A DNA stretch of 55,467 bases from Candidatus Enterococcus murrayae (GCF_017315985.1 NZ_JAFLVR010000030.1:71997-127463), one strand, 5' to 3'; counted from the stretch's first letter, positions 31,945-41,123 are shown. The notes: generated by a model not told the origin, from the sequence alone. Translations and numbers: made by a program.

Positions 31945-32862
31945 ATGTCAGAAATTGTCTTAAAAACAACCAGAATCACCAAAAGTTTTGGCGGGGTGAA
32001 GGTCCTAAAGGATGTCTCTATCGCACTTGAGGGTGGCAAAATCTATGGCTTCATTGGCTTGAACGGTGCTGGAAAAACGACCTTGATGAATATCTTGATG
32101 GCTCTGATCAAGAGTGATTCGGGAAAGGTCATGCTATTTAATCAATCAAGTGAAAAAGGTTTGTGCCAGAGTCGCAAACGAATCGGCAGTATGATCGAGG
32201 CACCAGCGATCTATCCGGAGATGAGCGCCTATGAGAATATCAATATGGTGCGTCTTTCACGGGGACTGCCCAACAAAGAATTGATCGATCGGTCATTAGA
32301 GGCGGTGGGACTGGCTGATACCGGTAAAAAGAAGGCTAAGAATTTTTCATTTGGGATGAAGCAGCGTTTAGGGATCGCCCAGGCCTTAGTCAGCGAACCA
32401 GATATCCTGATCTTGGATGAGCCAAACAACGGCTTAGATCCAGTGAGTATCGTTGAGCTCAGAGAAATGCTGTTACGAATCAATCGTGAAAAAAAGGTAA
32501 CGATGCTGATCAGCAGTCATATTTTAGAAGAGCTTCATCAGCTAGTGACTGATTACATCATTATTAATGAAGGGAAAATCATTGAAGCAATCAGTCAAAA
32601 AGAACTCCACGAACGCTGCCGACGCCATATCGCAATGAAAGTGAATGACCCTTCATCGGCAGTGGTGATGATCGAGAAATATTTAGCGACCACCAATTAT
32701 CGAGTTATGCCGGATCATTCTATCAAGCTCTATGATTACGTCGATGATTTGAATCGTGTGCTGACGTGTTTAGTTGCTCATAATATTGAGATCCATTCGC
32801 TGACGATTGCCGAAGAAAGTTTAGAAGATTACTTTGTGCAGAGAGTCAGGGGGGATCAGTGA
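31945..32862 (+). CDS. ABC transporter ATP-binding protein, BcrA/lantibiotic-immunity type
   Basis: A 305-aa ATPase: Walker A GLNGAGKTT (residues about 42-50), signature FSFGMKQRLGIA, Walker B ILILDEPNNGLDP and switch His in SSHILEEL. The C-terminal 80 residues are the variable extension of the BcrA/NodI-type exporters. Export of bacitracin-like or lantibiotic peptides is the usual role of this group. Partner permease follows with overlapping stop and start. Confidence 0.9.
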   Translation: MSEIVLKTTRITKSFGGVKVLKDVSIALEGGKIYGFIGLNGAGKTTLMNILMALIKSDSGKVMLFNQSSEKGLCQSRKRIGSMIEAPAIYPEMSAYENINMVRLSRGLPNKELIDRSLEAVGLADTGKKKAKNFSFGMKQRLGIAQALVSEPDILILDEPNNGLDPVSIVELREMLLRINREKKVTMLISSHILEELHQLVTDYIIINEGKIIEAISQKELHERCRRHIAMKVNDPSSAVVMIEKYLATTNYRVMPDHSIKLYDYVDDLNRVLTCLVAHNIEIHSLTIAEESLEDYFVQRVRGDQ

Positions 32863-33617
32863 TGATTAATTTAGTTAATGTTGAATACCGCAGATTGTTC
32901 AAGCTTTGGTCCGTTCCGCTGCTGATTTTATTGGCTGTTTTTTTTTCTTACACGGTTCTCGACAAGGTGCTGACTGGTGATATTCTGCCAGGCTCATTTT
33001 TGCAAAGTGGACAAGCGACCTTTGCCAACAGCTTTTCCGTTAGCTTAACAATTTTCGGACCAGTCATTTTAGCAGGGTTTTTCTTAGGTTCGGATTTCAC
33101 TAATCGGACCCTTCATCAGCAGGTTGCCAACGGGCACAGCCGCCGGAGTATTGTTTTTGCGAAAACAATCGTTTATAGCAGCTTTTCAGCTTTTCTATTG
33201 TTGCTTACACCACTTTTAACTACAGTGGTTGTTTCAATCGTCAATGGTTGGGGTGGTCCGTTTCATGTGGATGATCTGCTTTATATCCTGCGGGTGGTTG
33301 TACTTGTAACTGTTTTGAATGTGTCGGTGGTGAGTATTTTTATCCTGATCTCTTTTGTTTGCAGAGACATTCCGAAAACATTGATTATGGGCGCGTTATT
33401 TACGTTAGTAGTGATCGAGTTGGGCGGTTGGTTTGCAGATAGAATGACTCAACTTGGCGATATTTATAAGTATTTCCCATTGCAGCAAATGACTGTTGTT
33501 GCACAGGTTCATTTGTCTGCTAACCAATTGGGGAAGGCGCTGCTGTCGGCGCTCATCCTCTGGCTCGTCTCAATTGGCGCGTCAGTGTTCCTTTTTGAAC
33601 GACAAGATTTACGATAA
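32862..33617 (+). CDS. ABC-2 type permease of the exporter
   Basis: A 251-aa membrane protein with about six TM helices (LLILLAVFFSYTVL, FGPVILAGFFLGSDF, FSAFLLLLTPLLTTVVV, LTVVLVTVLNVS-like stretch, GALFTLVVIELGGWF, LLSALILWLVSIGASVFLF). The DFTNRTLHQQVANGHSRR segment after TM2 is typical of ABC-2 permeases of lantibiotic immunity and bacitracin exporters. The ATG overlaps the ATPase stop (TGATG). Confidence 0.88.
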   Translation: MINLVNVEYRRLFKLWSVPLLILLAVFFSYTVLDKVLTGDILPGSFLQSGQATFANSFSVSLTIFGPVILAGFFLGSDFTNRTLHQQVANGHSRRSIVFAKTIVYSSFSAFLLLLTPLLTTVVVSIVNGWGGPFHVDDLLYILRVVVLVTVLNVSVVSIFILISFVCRDIPKTLIMGALFTLVVIELGGWFADRMTQLGDIYKYFPLQQMTVVAQVHLSANQLGKALLSALILWLVSIGASVFLFERQDLR

Positions 33618-33637
33618 ATAGTGAAAGAGGCGAGGAA

Positions 33638-34519
33638 ATGAAATTGTTGCTGATAATTGTATTGCTCCTTCTTTTCATCCTCCTCTTTTTCATCTTGCTG
33701 ACACAGCGTGAGATCAGCAAACTGAATCAACGGATTAAAGAGATTGATTCAGAAAGCAATCAATTGGTTGAAATCAATCTATTCAATCCGATGATCGATC
33801 AATTAACGGAAACCATCAATCAGCAGATTATGGAGCAGCGCATGGAGCGAATCGATACAGTGAAACGTGAACAGGAGTTGAAGGAGACAATCTCTGAGAT
33901 TTCCCATGATTTGCGGACACCACTGACAGCGATGATCGGTTATTTGCAGCTTTTAGAAAGAGAGAACCTCTCATTAGAGCAGCAGGAATCTATCCAAATC
34001 CTATTAGATAAATCTCTTGCTATGAAATCATTAACCCAAGCCTTCTTCGAACTATCCTATTATGAATCAAAAACAGTAGAGCCTGAACTGCAGCAAATCA
34101 ATTTGAGTCGGCTTTTAATCAATGAAGTGCTGAAGGAAGCAGCGACCTTTGAGCAGCGAGCAATTGAGCCGGAACTGGAAATTCAAGAAGAGTGCCTGAT
34201 CATTTCAGATGAGAAATTGCTGACGCGGATCCTTCAAAATGTGATTGCGAATGCGCTGCAGCATGGGAAAGACCAACTGCGAATCCAGCTAACACAGCAG
34301 GACCAGACCGTTCTATCATTTACAAATAAGTACGAAAATGATGCACAGATTGACCCAGAACGAATTTTTCAGCGTTTTTATGTCGGCAGCAATACTAGAA
34401 ATGGTCATGGGTTAGGCTTAGCCATCGTGGAATTATTGAGTAAAAAATTAAGTATCAAGGTTGCCGCGGAAGTGAGCGACACGGATTTCACAATTCGAAT
34501 AATCTTTCCTAGAAAGTAG
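33638..34519 (+). CDS. membrane histidine kinase
   Basis: A 293-aa kinase with one N-terminal TM helix (LLLIIVLLLLFILLFFILL) and no real extracellular domain. The HisKA box is ISEISHDLRTPLTAMIGYL (His near residue 92), the N box NVIANALQHGKD and the G box GHGLGLAIVELLSKK. Small kinases of this design often sense through a partner ABC transporter. GAGGCGAGG precedes the start. Partner of the regulator at 31166. Confidence 0.92.
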   Translation: MKLLLIIVLLLLFILLFFILLTQREISKLNQRIKEIDSESNQLVEINLFNPMIDQLTETINQQIMEQRMERIDTVKREQELKETISEISHDLRTPLTAMIGYLQLLERENLSLEQQESIQILLDKSLAMKSLTQAFFELSYYESKTVEPELQQINLSRLLINEVLKEAATFEQRAIEPELEIQEECLIISDEKLLTRILQNVIANALQHGKDQLRIQLTQQDQTVLSFTNKYENDAQIDPERIFQRFYVGSNTRNGHGLGLAIVELLSKKLSIKVAAEVSDTDFTIRIIFPRK

Positions 34520-34551
34520 TTTCCTCTGATTATCGGAGGAGCTATTTTTTT
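34517..34551 (+). terminator. intrinsic terminator after the kinase
   Basis: TAG-TTCCTC pairs with GAGGAGCTA (one bulge), then seven T. The 5' arm includes the stop codon. Confidence 0.8.
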
Positions 34552-34567
34552 GTATCTCAAATTAAAC

Positions 34568-34621
34568 TTGATGGTTTCTTGATAAATCCTTGATGGTAGA
34601 TTGAGGAGGTTTTCCTAAAAT
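34568..34621 (+). promoter_or_regulatory. four TTGA repeats and promoter of the small-membrane/S8 unit
   Basis: TTGATGGTTTC at 34568, TTGATAAATCC at 34579, TTGATGGTAGA at 34590 and TTGAGGAGGTT at 34601: exact 11-bp spacing. The last repeat is 9 nt from TAAAAT (34616-34621), the same geometry as at 31883-31903. Both promoters continue as TAAAATGA. This points to control by the same response regulator. Confidence 0.75.
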
Positions 34622-34652
34622 GATTGTAGGAAAAAGAGTAGGAGGAAACATT

Positions 34653-34784
34653 ATGTGGGAGAAGTTCAAAACAGTCGTTTGCATTTTTATGACCGTCCCT
34701 GTTGGCTTTTTTTTGGCGGCAGTATTCTCGTACTATAAAGTCCGCCAATTGATTGCCGTGCCGTGCGGAAGGGGCTTCACTTGA
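34653..34784 (+). CDS. small membrane protein, probably frameshifted
   Basis: A 43-aa product MWEKFKTVVCIFMTVPVGFF followed by LAAVFSYYKVRQLIAVPCGR, one TM helix. AGGAGG precedes it. After residue 37 the reading frame changes: another frame continues with EGASLENVKKASAEFKTED to a stop at 34825-34827. One extra nucleotide near 34755-34765 would explain this, and the intact protein would have about 57 residues. Either a real frameshift mutation or a sequencing error. In one transcript with the S8 protease and under the TTGA promoter. Confidence 0.6.
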   Translation: MWEKFKTVVCIFMTVPVGFFLAAVFSYYKVRQLIAVPCGRGFT

Positions 34785-34864
34785 AAACGTCAAGAAAGCC
34801 TCGGCAGAGTTTAAAACAGAGGATTAATGACCAGTAATAAAAAAATTGAACAGGAGGGAAAAAA

Positions 34865-36139
34865 ATGAAAAGAATGAAAAAAATCAGTTTGATTGTTCTA
34901 GCCGGTTTAGCAGCGTTATTCGTGATCGTCGCCATCTATATTCTTTGGATTCAACCGATCGATAGCCGTACAAAAGGAACAGAGGTTGGCATCGCTAGAA
35001 AGACAACTGCGGATACAAAAAAAGTCGTAAAGATGAAAAAAATAGCCCAACCGAATACAAATTTTTCCAGTTTTCCTCAGCTAGACCTGCGTTCAAAGGA
35101 TTTATCGAAGCTCGATCTGACTCATCAGCAAGAGAAGCTGGATTATGCCATTTTTGATTCCGCTACGAAATGGCCCAAAAAATTACCAGCCGGTTTTGAT
35201 TCAGAAGCGTGTTTAGCATTTGGAAAAAATCCTGGTCTGCATGTTCGTGATCTTCATCAAGCCGGCATCACAGGCAAAGGTGTCTCGATTGGGATCATTG
35301 ATCATACCTTGTTCACCGAGCATGAACAATATGCCGATCGCTTGAAGCACTACGAAGAAATCCATCTTTTATCAAAAACACCCGAAATGCACGGAGCCGC
35401 GGTTGCCTCCTTAGCATTAGGAAAAACGACGGGTGTTGCCCCAGAAGCACACTTGTATTACATTGCTGCGGGACTTTCTAATAACCTAGGCGCGATGATG
35501 CTGAATAAAGCAAATAATGATTCTGCTGGGAATATGTCGTCAAAGGGGTTTACTTATAAATACTATGCACAAGCAATTGAACGTTTTCTTGAGTTGAATC
35601 AGACATTGCCGGAAAAGGAAAAAATCCGTGTCATTTCTATTTCTCGAGGCTTCAATAAAAAGGATGATGGTTACGATTTATTTCAAAGGGCTCTAAAAAA
35701 AGCTAAAGAACAACAGGTTTTAGTCGTTACTGCGTCGTTAGATAAAGAATATGGAATTGGATTGGCAGGGTTGGGAAGAAAAATGATGGCTGATCCTGAT
35801 GAGCTGGGGTCATACTCAGTCGGTTCTTGGATCAAAGAAGAGGCTGCGAGCTATCAAGAATGTCTTTTTCTGCCGATGGATGGCCGAACCTATGCGGGTG
35901 TCTATGGCAGGGACAACTATCAATATGATACAAGTGGCGGTATCAGTTGGACCGTGCCCTATCTTGCGGGACTGTATGCATTAGCTTATCAGGTAAATCC
36001 TGCGATAACACCTGAAGTATTTTTGACTCAAGCAGTTGCAACATCGAATGCGCAAACGGTAGAAAATAAGGGGAAACCATTTAGAATCAAGCAGATTATT
36101 GACCCAGAACAATTGATTTACACTATTAAAAATGAATAG
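34865..36139 (+). CDS. membrane-anchored S8 (subtilisin-like) serine protease
   Basis: A 424-aa protease with an N-terminal TM helix (ISLIVLAGLAALFVIVAIYI, residues 7-26), so the catalytic domain probably faces outside. Asp146 (GIIDHT), His176 (MHGAAVAS) and Ser361 (GGISWTVPYLAG) form the subtilisin triad. At the usual oxyanion Asn place (VVTAAGN in relatives) it reads VVTASLD, so the hole may be altered. No pro-peptide of the usual kind. Regulated together with the small membrane protein by the TTGA promoter; a role in peptide maturation or immunity is inference. Confidence 0.85.
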   Translation: MKRMKKISLIVLAGLAALFVIVAIYILWIQPIDSRTKGTEVGIARKTTADTKKVVKMKKIAQPNTNFSSFPQLDLRSKDLSKLDLTHQQEKLDYAIFDSATKWPKKLPAGFDSEACLAFGKNPGLHVRDLHQAGITGKGVSIGIIDHTLFTEHEQYADRLKHYEEIHLLSKTPEMHGAAVASLALGKTTGVAPEAHLYYIAAGLSNNLGAMMLNKANNDSAGNMSSKGFTYKYYAQAIERFLELNQTLPEKEKIRVISISRGFNKKDDGYDLFQRALKKAKEQQVLVVTASLDKEYGIGLAGLGRKMMADPDELGSYSVGSWIKEEAASYQECLFLPMDGRTYAGVYGRDNYQYDTSGGISWTVPYLAGLYALAYQVNPAITPEVFLTQAVATSNAQTVENKGKPFRIKQIIDPEQLIYTIKNE

Positions 36140-36140
36140 G

Positions 36141-36181
36141 ATTAGGGCTGGGAGAATACACCTTCTCAGCCCTAATTTTTT
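36141..36181 (+). terminator. intrinsic terminator
   Basis: ATTAGGGCTG-g-GAGA pairs with TCTC-a-GCCCTAAT, then six T. Confidence 0.92.
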
Positions 36182-36312
36182 ACCGCTTTTTACTTTCTGA
36201 CAAAAAATCCTCTTTTTATGTGAGCATTATTTCAAATAATCCACTGAATGCTAGTGAATCAAGCGATAAACCCTGCTATAATAGAAAAAATATTTAAAAA
36301 GGGGCGAGGGAA

Positions 36313-38052
36313 GTGGACAAAGCAACATTAAAACGATTAATTGATGCAGCAGCGGGACGTGTTCCGGCTGATTTAGTGTTAAAGAATGCCAATGTGATCG
36401 ATGTATATCAGGGGGAAACGATCCATGGCGATCTAGCTATCGTGGATGGAACGATTGCCGGCATCAGCGGAGAATATCAAGGAAAAGAAACGATTGATTT
36501 GAAGGGGAAATTTGTAGCGCCGGGATTTATCGATCCTCATATCCACGTGGAGTCTTCTTATGTAACACCAGAAGAGTTTGGCCGGCTGCTGGTGCCACAC
36601 GGAACGACGACTGTGTTGGCTGATCCTCATGAGATCGTCAATGTCCTGGGTCTGCCCGGTTTGGACTATATGGCAGAGGCCGCAAAAGAAACAGCGTTAG
36701 ATATCCGTTATATGATGCCTTCTTGTGTGCCGGCAACTAACATGGAAAACGCCGGGGCAGTCGTGGAAGCTGCGGATATGCTTCCAGCCTTCGAGAAGAA
36801 GCAGGTCGATGGACTGGCTGAATTCATGAATTTTCCTGGTGTGATCCACGCTGAGGACGCGGTGTTGGACAAGTTGCTGGCCGCAAAAGAACGCAACCTG
36901 CGGATCGATGGACACTCGCCAATGGTCTTCAATGAGGCATTGAATGCTTATGCGGCGGCAGGGATCGCCAACGATCATGAATGCTCGACCGTCCAGGAAT
37001 TGAAGGATCGGATCGCTCGCGGCATGTACGTCTTTTTACGAGAAGGCTCGGTCACTCAAAACTTGCGGACTCTGTTGAAGGGCGTGACGGCGAAGAACTA
37101 TCAGCGCTGTGTGTTATCGGCGGATGATTTGCAGGCCAAAACGATCTTGGAAAAAGGACATTTGGATAATAGTATTCGTATTTGTATCGAAGAAGGAGTC
37201 TCACCCATTCAAGCGATCCAAATGGCGACCATCAATGCGGCTCAGTGCTGTCAGTTGAAGGATCGCGGAGCTGTTGCTCCTGGCCTGAGAGCGGATTTGG
37301 TGATTTTCTCTGATCTATCACAGATAGAGATCGAAGCGACGTATATCGCAGGGAAATTGATGGCCGAAAAGGGAAACTATCTTCCAGCAATCAAACGTGT
37401 TTCAACGGAAAAAGTGCAATCAAGCGTGCACATCGACAAGTTCCATAAAGAGCAATTAGTGCTTAACCTGATCAGTCAAAAAGCACGTGCGGTTGAAGTG
37501 GTCCCGCAGGAGGCCTTGACGAACGAAGCAATCGTGTCAGTTCAAAGAGATGAGCAAGGAAACTTCATTTTTGATCCGCAGCAGGATGTGACCAAAATCG
37601 CGGTGATTGAGCGTCATCACAATACAGGCAATGTGTTTGTCGGATTATTGAAGGACTATGGCTTGAAAAAAGGCGCGATCGGTTTATCGATCGCTCATGA
37701 TTCTCATAACCTGATCGTCACTGGAACAAATGACGAAGACATGGCGGCAGCTGTCCAAGCCTTAAAGGAACAAGAGGGCGGTGTGGTATTAGTTGAAGCA
37801 GGAGAGGTCATCGGAAGCATGGCTTTGCCAATCGCGGGATTGATGAGTGATCTTACGGGAGAAGAGGTCGCGACTCAAGAAGCGGAGATCAATCGTTTGG
37901 CTCATCAGAAATTAGGTGTTTCAGAGCAGGTCGATCCAATCATGACCCTAGGCTTTATGTCTTTAGCGGTCATTCCTAATTTGAAAATCACTGATATTGG
38001 ATTGGTGGATGTCACAAAATTTGAGGTTGTGCCGGTATCAGTGGAGGAATAA
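36313..38052 (+). CDS. ade: adenine deaminase
   Basis: A 579-aa amidohydrolase that converts adenine to hypoxanthine and ammonia in purine salvage. The metal site DPHIHVESSYVTPEEFGRLL, TTTVLADPHEIVNVLG, the RIDGHSP block and VLSADDLQAK are typical of bacterial Ade/AdeC, and the length agrees with the family. Two metal ions (Mn or Fe) are expected. GTG start after GGGGCGAGGG. Single gene with its own terminator. Confidence 0.95.
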   Translation: MDKATLKRLIDAAAGRVPADLVLKNANVIDVYQGETIHGDLAIVDGTIAGISGEYQGKETIDLKGKFVAPGFIDPHIHVESSYVTPEEFGRLLVPHGTTTVLADPHEIVNVLGLPGLDYMAEAAKETALDIRYMMPSCVPATNMENAGAVVEAADMLPAFEKKQVDGLAEFMNFPGVIHAEDAVLDKLLAAKERNLRIDGHSPMVFNEALNAYAAAGIANDHECSTVQELKDRIARGMYVFLREGSVTQNLRTLLKGVTAKNYQRCVLSADDLQAKTILEKGHLDNSIRICIEEGVSPIQAIQMATINAAQCCQLKDRGAVAPGLRADLVIFSDLSQIEIEATYIAGKLMAEKGNYLPAIKRVSTEKVQSSVHIDKFHKEQLVLNLISQKARAVEVVPQEALTNEAIVSVQRDEQGNFIFDPQQDVTKIAVIERHHNTGNVFVGLLKDYGLKKGAIGLSIAHDSHNLIVTGTNDEDMAAAVQALKEQEGGVVLVEAGEVIGSMALPIAGLMSDLTGEEVATQEAEINRLAHQKLGVSEQVDPIMTLGFMSLAVIPNLKITDIGLVDVTKFEVVPVSVEE

Positions 38053-38056
38053 GAAA

Positions 38057-38107
38057 AAGTTAGGGAAAAGACCCAGAAATGGATCTTTTCCCTAACTTAT
38101 TTTTTTG
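38057..38107. terminator. bidirectional intrinsic terminator
   Basis: AAGTTAGGGAAAAGA pairs with TCTTTTCCCTAACTT, with T-tracts on both strands. Confidence 0.93.
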
Positions 38108-38354
38108 CTTTAAAAAAGGCAGGTAGAAAAAGAAAAAAGGAAAGAATCATTACACTGGCTCCAACTGTCAGTAATAGTTTTGGCAGTCCCAACTGAGAAG
38201 CGCTGGCAAAATTACCAAAGACATTTGATAAAATGATTACCAGACTGACAAGCAAGGTCGCAATAATCGCTTTTCCTCGTGCTCCGCGTTTTTCAAAATA
38301 AGTAATTAGTAAATAAAGTCCCCAACCCAACAAAGTAATTGTAATAGTATCCAT
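38097..38354 (-). CDS. small membrane protein, 85 aa
   Basis: An 85-aa hydrophobic protein with three TM helices (ITITLLGWGLYLLITYF, AIIATLLVSLVIILSNVFG, LLLTVGASVMILSFFLFLPA) and a basic loop (EKRGARGK) after the first. AAGGGAG precedes the start. No family recognised. Its end overlaps the terminator shared with adenine deaminase. Confidence 0.7.
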   Translation of the reverse strand: MDTITITLLGWGLYLLITYFEKRGARGKAIIATLLVSLVIILSNVFGNFASASQLGLPKLLLTVGASVMILSFFLFLPAFFKAKK

Positions 38355-38482
38355 TTTTTCAACTCCCTTTCTTTGATAAATTCATCATACCAAGGAATTA
38401 AAGGGGAGAATACTTACGAAAAGCTGTGCAAGCTTACAATCGTGAAAGGTAGAAGAGCTCATGAATAGAAGGGGAATCAATG

Positions 38483-38512
38483 CAAAAAAACGGAGTGGAT
38501 TGCTCCACTCCG
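38483..38512 (-). terminator. terminator of the Na/Pi symporter gene
   Basis: On the minus strand CGGAGTGGA pairs with TCCACTCCG, then seven T. Confidence 0.92.
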
Positions 38513-38521
38513 CCTAAACGT

Positions 38522-40288
38522 TTAGTCTAAGGCTTCACTAGCATTATCAAGAGCAGCTTCGGCAGAGCCTGCCGGGTCTTGGTAATGGAAGTTCGACGTA
38601 TCGTATTTGAAGTTGTATTTGTTCCCCAAGAAATACTTCGCGATATGAAGCGTACGGTCACTAGAGCGTTCAAGGTTCGAACTGATATCGATCAACAGAA
38701 CGCCGTCTGCTGCACGGCCTTCGCCTTTCGTCATCAGTTTGATGTATTTTTTACGCAGCAATTCAACCAATTGATTGATTTCTTCTTCGCGATCCAGCAT
38801 TTTTTGAGCCAGCTCAACGTCATCATTTTCTAGAACCTGCATCGCATCACGAATATTTTTTAATACTTTATCGAAAAGTCGTTCAAGATCCTCATCATGG
38901 AGCAGGAAGGTTTGACGATTATTCGTTGTTTTCGTCTTGTTTCGTTTATCCTTCGCTCGTTGCTTCTCTTCTAGGGCAATGGATTCTTCCACATAACGAA
39001 TGATGTTCATGGAGTGGTCGCCCATACGCTCAAAGTCTTTCGTGAATTCCAGCAGCATGGCTTGTTCCTGACTTTCTAAGGGAGTCAGTTCAGTCGCTGA
39101 GATCTTCACGAGATATTCAGTTAGTTCAATGTCACACTGATTGATGGCGTCCTCATATTGCAAAACATCATCGCGCCATTCTTCTTTGGTATCATTATAG
39201 TATTTTCGTGCGGCCTTTACCGAAGACAATACATAATTTCCCATCTGGATGACTTCGCCTTTCGCTTGTTCGATCGCCATGACAGAAGAGGTGTGGATGA
39301 TCGGTTCACTCAGGGTTACTGAGCGGATATTCAGATTCTTCTCGCTGCCTGGGACGATTCTTTTCACGAGCATCTCAATTTGCGGAATAAACCAGAATTG
39401 GATGGCTAGATTCGAAATATTAAAAAGTCCGTGGGCAAAGGCGATCTGCATTGCCGGATTCAGCCCCAGCGAACTGGCGAAAAACATGACCAGCTTCGTA
39501 AATGGCGCAAGCAGGATAGTAAAAATGATTGCCCCAACTAAGTTGAAGATCACGTGAGAAGCGGCTGTCCGCTTAGCTGCGACACTTGCACCTAAGCAGG
39601 CGATGATCGCAGTGATCGTTGTACCGATATTATCACCGAAAAGAATAGGTAAAGCAGCAGTCAGTGTCACACTGCCCTGCATATAAAGCTGCTGTAAAAT
39701 CCCAATGGTCGCACTAGAGCTTTGCAAGACCATCGTGAGCAGGGTCCCGATACCAACACCTAAAACAGGGTGATCCGCGACACTAAGCATTAATTGATTG
39801 AACTGCGGCAGATCTTTTAGCGGGTCCATAGCGGTTCCCATTAGTTTTAATCCATAAAAAAGTGCGCCAAACCCGAAAAGAATCTGGCCGATTGATTGTA
39901 GAGACGTTCGTTTTGAAAAGAATAATAAAATTGCTCCCGCGCCGATAATGGGCAGTGCATATTCACTTAAATTGAACCCAATGATGAAAGCGGTGACAGT
40001 CGTCCCCACGTTCGCTCCCATGATGACCCCAATGGCTTGCTTCAGCGTCATGAAGCCGGCGCTGACTAGACCAACTGCTAGAACAGTCGTGCCAGAGCTG
40101 CTTTGGATCAGACCGGTTACAATAATTCCGGCTAAAACAGCGCGAAAAGGTGTTGACGTGAAACGATTCAAAATTTCTCTTAAGCGGTTTCCGGCGGCTT
40201 TTTGCAGGCCGTCACCTAAATATTTGATCCCGAAAAGGAAAATTCCTAATCCACCTAAGAAGGTGAAAAGCATTTCTTGATAAGACAT
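38522..40288 (-). CDS. Na/Pi cotransporter family protein with PhoU-like domain
   Basis: A 588-aa membrane protein. Residues 1-310 hold two copies of the Na/Pi symporter repeat (GLIQSSSGTTVLAVGLVSAG and VLQSSSATIGILQQLYMQG, with the QSSSxT motifs) and eight or so TM helices. Residues about 340-570 are a cytosolic PhoU-like helical domain (AIEQAKGEVIQMGNYVLSSV, FERMGDHSMNIIRYVE, DISSNLERSSDRTLHIAKY). Na-driven phosphate uptake is the family role. Monocistronic. Confidence 0.92.
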   Translation of the reverse strand: MSYQEMLFTFLGGLGIFLFGIKYLGDGLQKAAGNRLREILNRFTSTPFRAVLAGIIVTGLIQSSSGTTVLAVGLVSAGFMTLKQAIGVIMGANVGTTVTAFIIGFNLSEYALPIIGAGAILLFFSKRTSLQSIGQILFGFGALFYGLKLMGTAMDPLKDLPQFNQLMLSVADHPVLGVGIGTLLTMVLQSSSATIGILQQLYMQGSVTLTAALPILFGDNIGTTITAIIACLGASVAAKRTAASHVIFNLVGAIIFTILLAPFTKLVMFFASSLGLNPAMQIAFAHGLFNISNLAIQFWFIPQIEMLVKRIVPGSEKNLNIRSVTLSEPIIHTSSVMAIEQAKGEVIQMGNYVLSSVKAARKYYNDTKEEWRDDVLQYEDAINQCDIELTEYLVKISATELTPLESQEQAMLLEFTKDFERMGDHSMNIIRYVEESIALEEKQRAKDKRNKTKTTNNRQTFLLHDEDLERLFDKVLKNIRDAMQVLENDDVELAQKMLDREEEINQLVELLRKKYIKLMTKGEGRAADGVLLIDISSNLERSSDRTLHIAKYFLGNKYNFKYDTSNFHYQDPAGSAEAALDNASEALD

Positions 40289-40464
40289 AATGCGTCCTCC
40301 GCTAAATTTTTTTGCATGCTACTACCAAAATAATGGATTCATCAGTAAAAAGAAAGTCTTTTATTTAAAAAAGAGCTATTTTTTTTGAAATAGTTGCCTT
40401 ATTTTGAATCGATTCGAAGAAAAAGCGGAAATTGACGATTAAATGGATGGAATTCTTTTGTATT

Positions 40465-40478
40465 TTTTAGCGCTTTCA
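40465..40478 (+). promoter_or_regulatory. cre-like box upstream of dsrE-like gene
   Basis: On the minus strand TGAAAGCGCTAAAA matches the cre consensus in all but one fixed position. It lies 75 nt before the start codon of the dsrE-like gene. Confidence 0.5.
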
Positions 40479-40552
40479 GCTACTCTTAAAGTAGTAGGAA
40501 TAATTTTATTCTGTTCAAAAAAAAGCATTTTTTAAAGTAGGAGGCGATTTAG

Positions 40553-40870
40553 ATGAAAGTTGTTTTTCATGTCGATGAGTTAGGAATGATTCGAGAGGCC
40601 CGTCATGATATTGAGCATATATTATTGTCAGAGCCAAAAGCTGAAATCGTACTATTGATGAACGGCGAGGCAATCCAAGGCTATCTGTTGCCGCGAGTAA
40701 TCAAATTCATGAAAGAATATCCCCATATTACCTATCAGGCGTGCCACCATTCCATGCGTAATTTCCATGTTCGTTCAAAGCAGATGCACGAGCAGGTCGA
40801 AATCATCGAGTCAGGTGTGATTGGTTTAGTCAATTTGCAAGAGCAGGGATATTCCTATATCAAATGCTAG
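40553..40870 (+). CDS. DsrE/DsrF-like protein
   Basis: A 105-aa DsrE-fold protein: MKVVFHVDELGMIREARHDI, AEIVLLMNGEAIQGYL and a C-terminal IIESGVIGLVNLQEQGYSYIKC. The family carries sulfur relay subunits and small regulatory proteins. A Cys (QACHHSM) at the site used in sulfur carriers is present near residue 63, and the last residue is also Cys. AGGAGG precedes the start. Single gene, possibly under CcpA. Confidence 0.8.
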   Translation: MKVVFHVDELGMIREARHDIEHILLSEPKAEIVLLMNGEAIQGYLLPRVIKFMKEYPHITYQACHHSMRNFHVRSKQMHEQVEIIESGVIGLVNLQEQGYSYIKC

Positions 40871-40883
40871 AAAATTAGATAAA

Positions 40884-40970
40884 AAGTCCTTCAACCTCCA
40901 GTGTCTTCAAACGTTTGGCTCCGTTAGCGAACTTTTAGAGATGCTGGGATGAGAAGGGCTTATTTTTTTT
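40884..40970 (+). terminator. long two-part hairpin terminator
   Basis: AAGTCCTTC pairs with GAAGGGCTT at the base and CCAGTGTCT with AGATGCTGG inside (about 40884-40962), then seven T. The stem is unusually long, about 80 nt. Confidence 0.6.
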
Positions 40971-41123
40971 GCCTTTCACCAATGACTTCCGAATAAGGGC
41001 AGCCTATGCTTTAATAGTGAAGCACCTTTGATTGAGGTCATTTTTGCATTTTTAATTTGAAAAAGTTGTCATTTTAAGTAAAGGGCTTACATTGTATAGT
41101 TTAGTTGTAAGCGGGAGGTCATT

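Noticed and set aside
38579-40280. Plus-strand open frames across the Na/Pi symporter gene
   Set aside because: They are antisense to a gene with clear family motifs.
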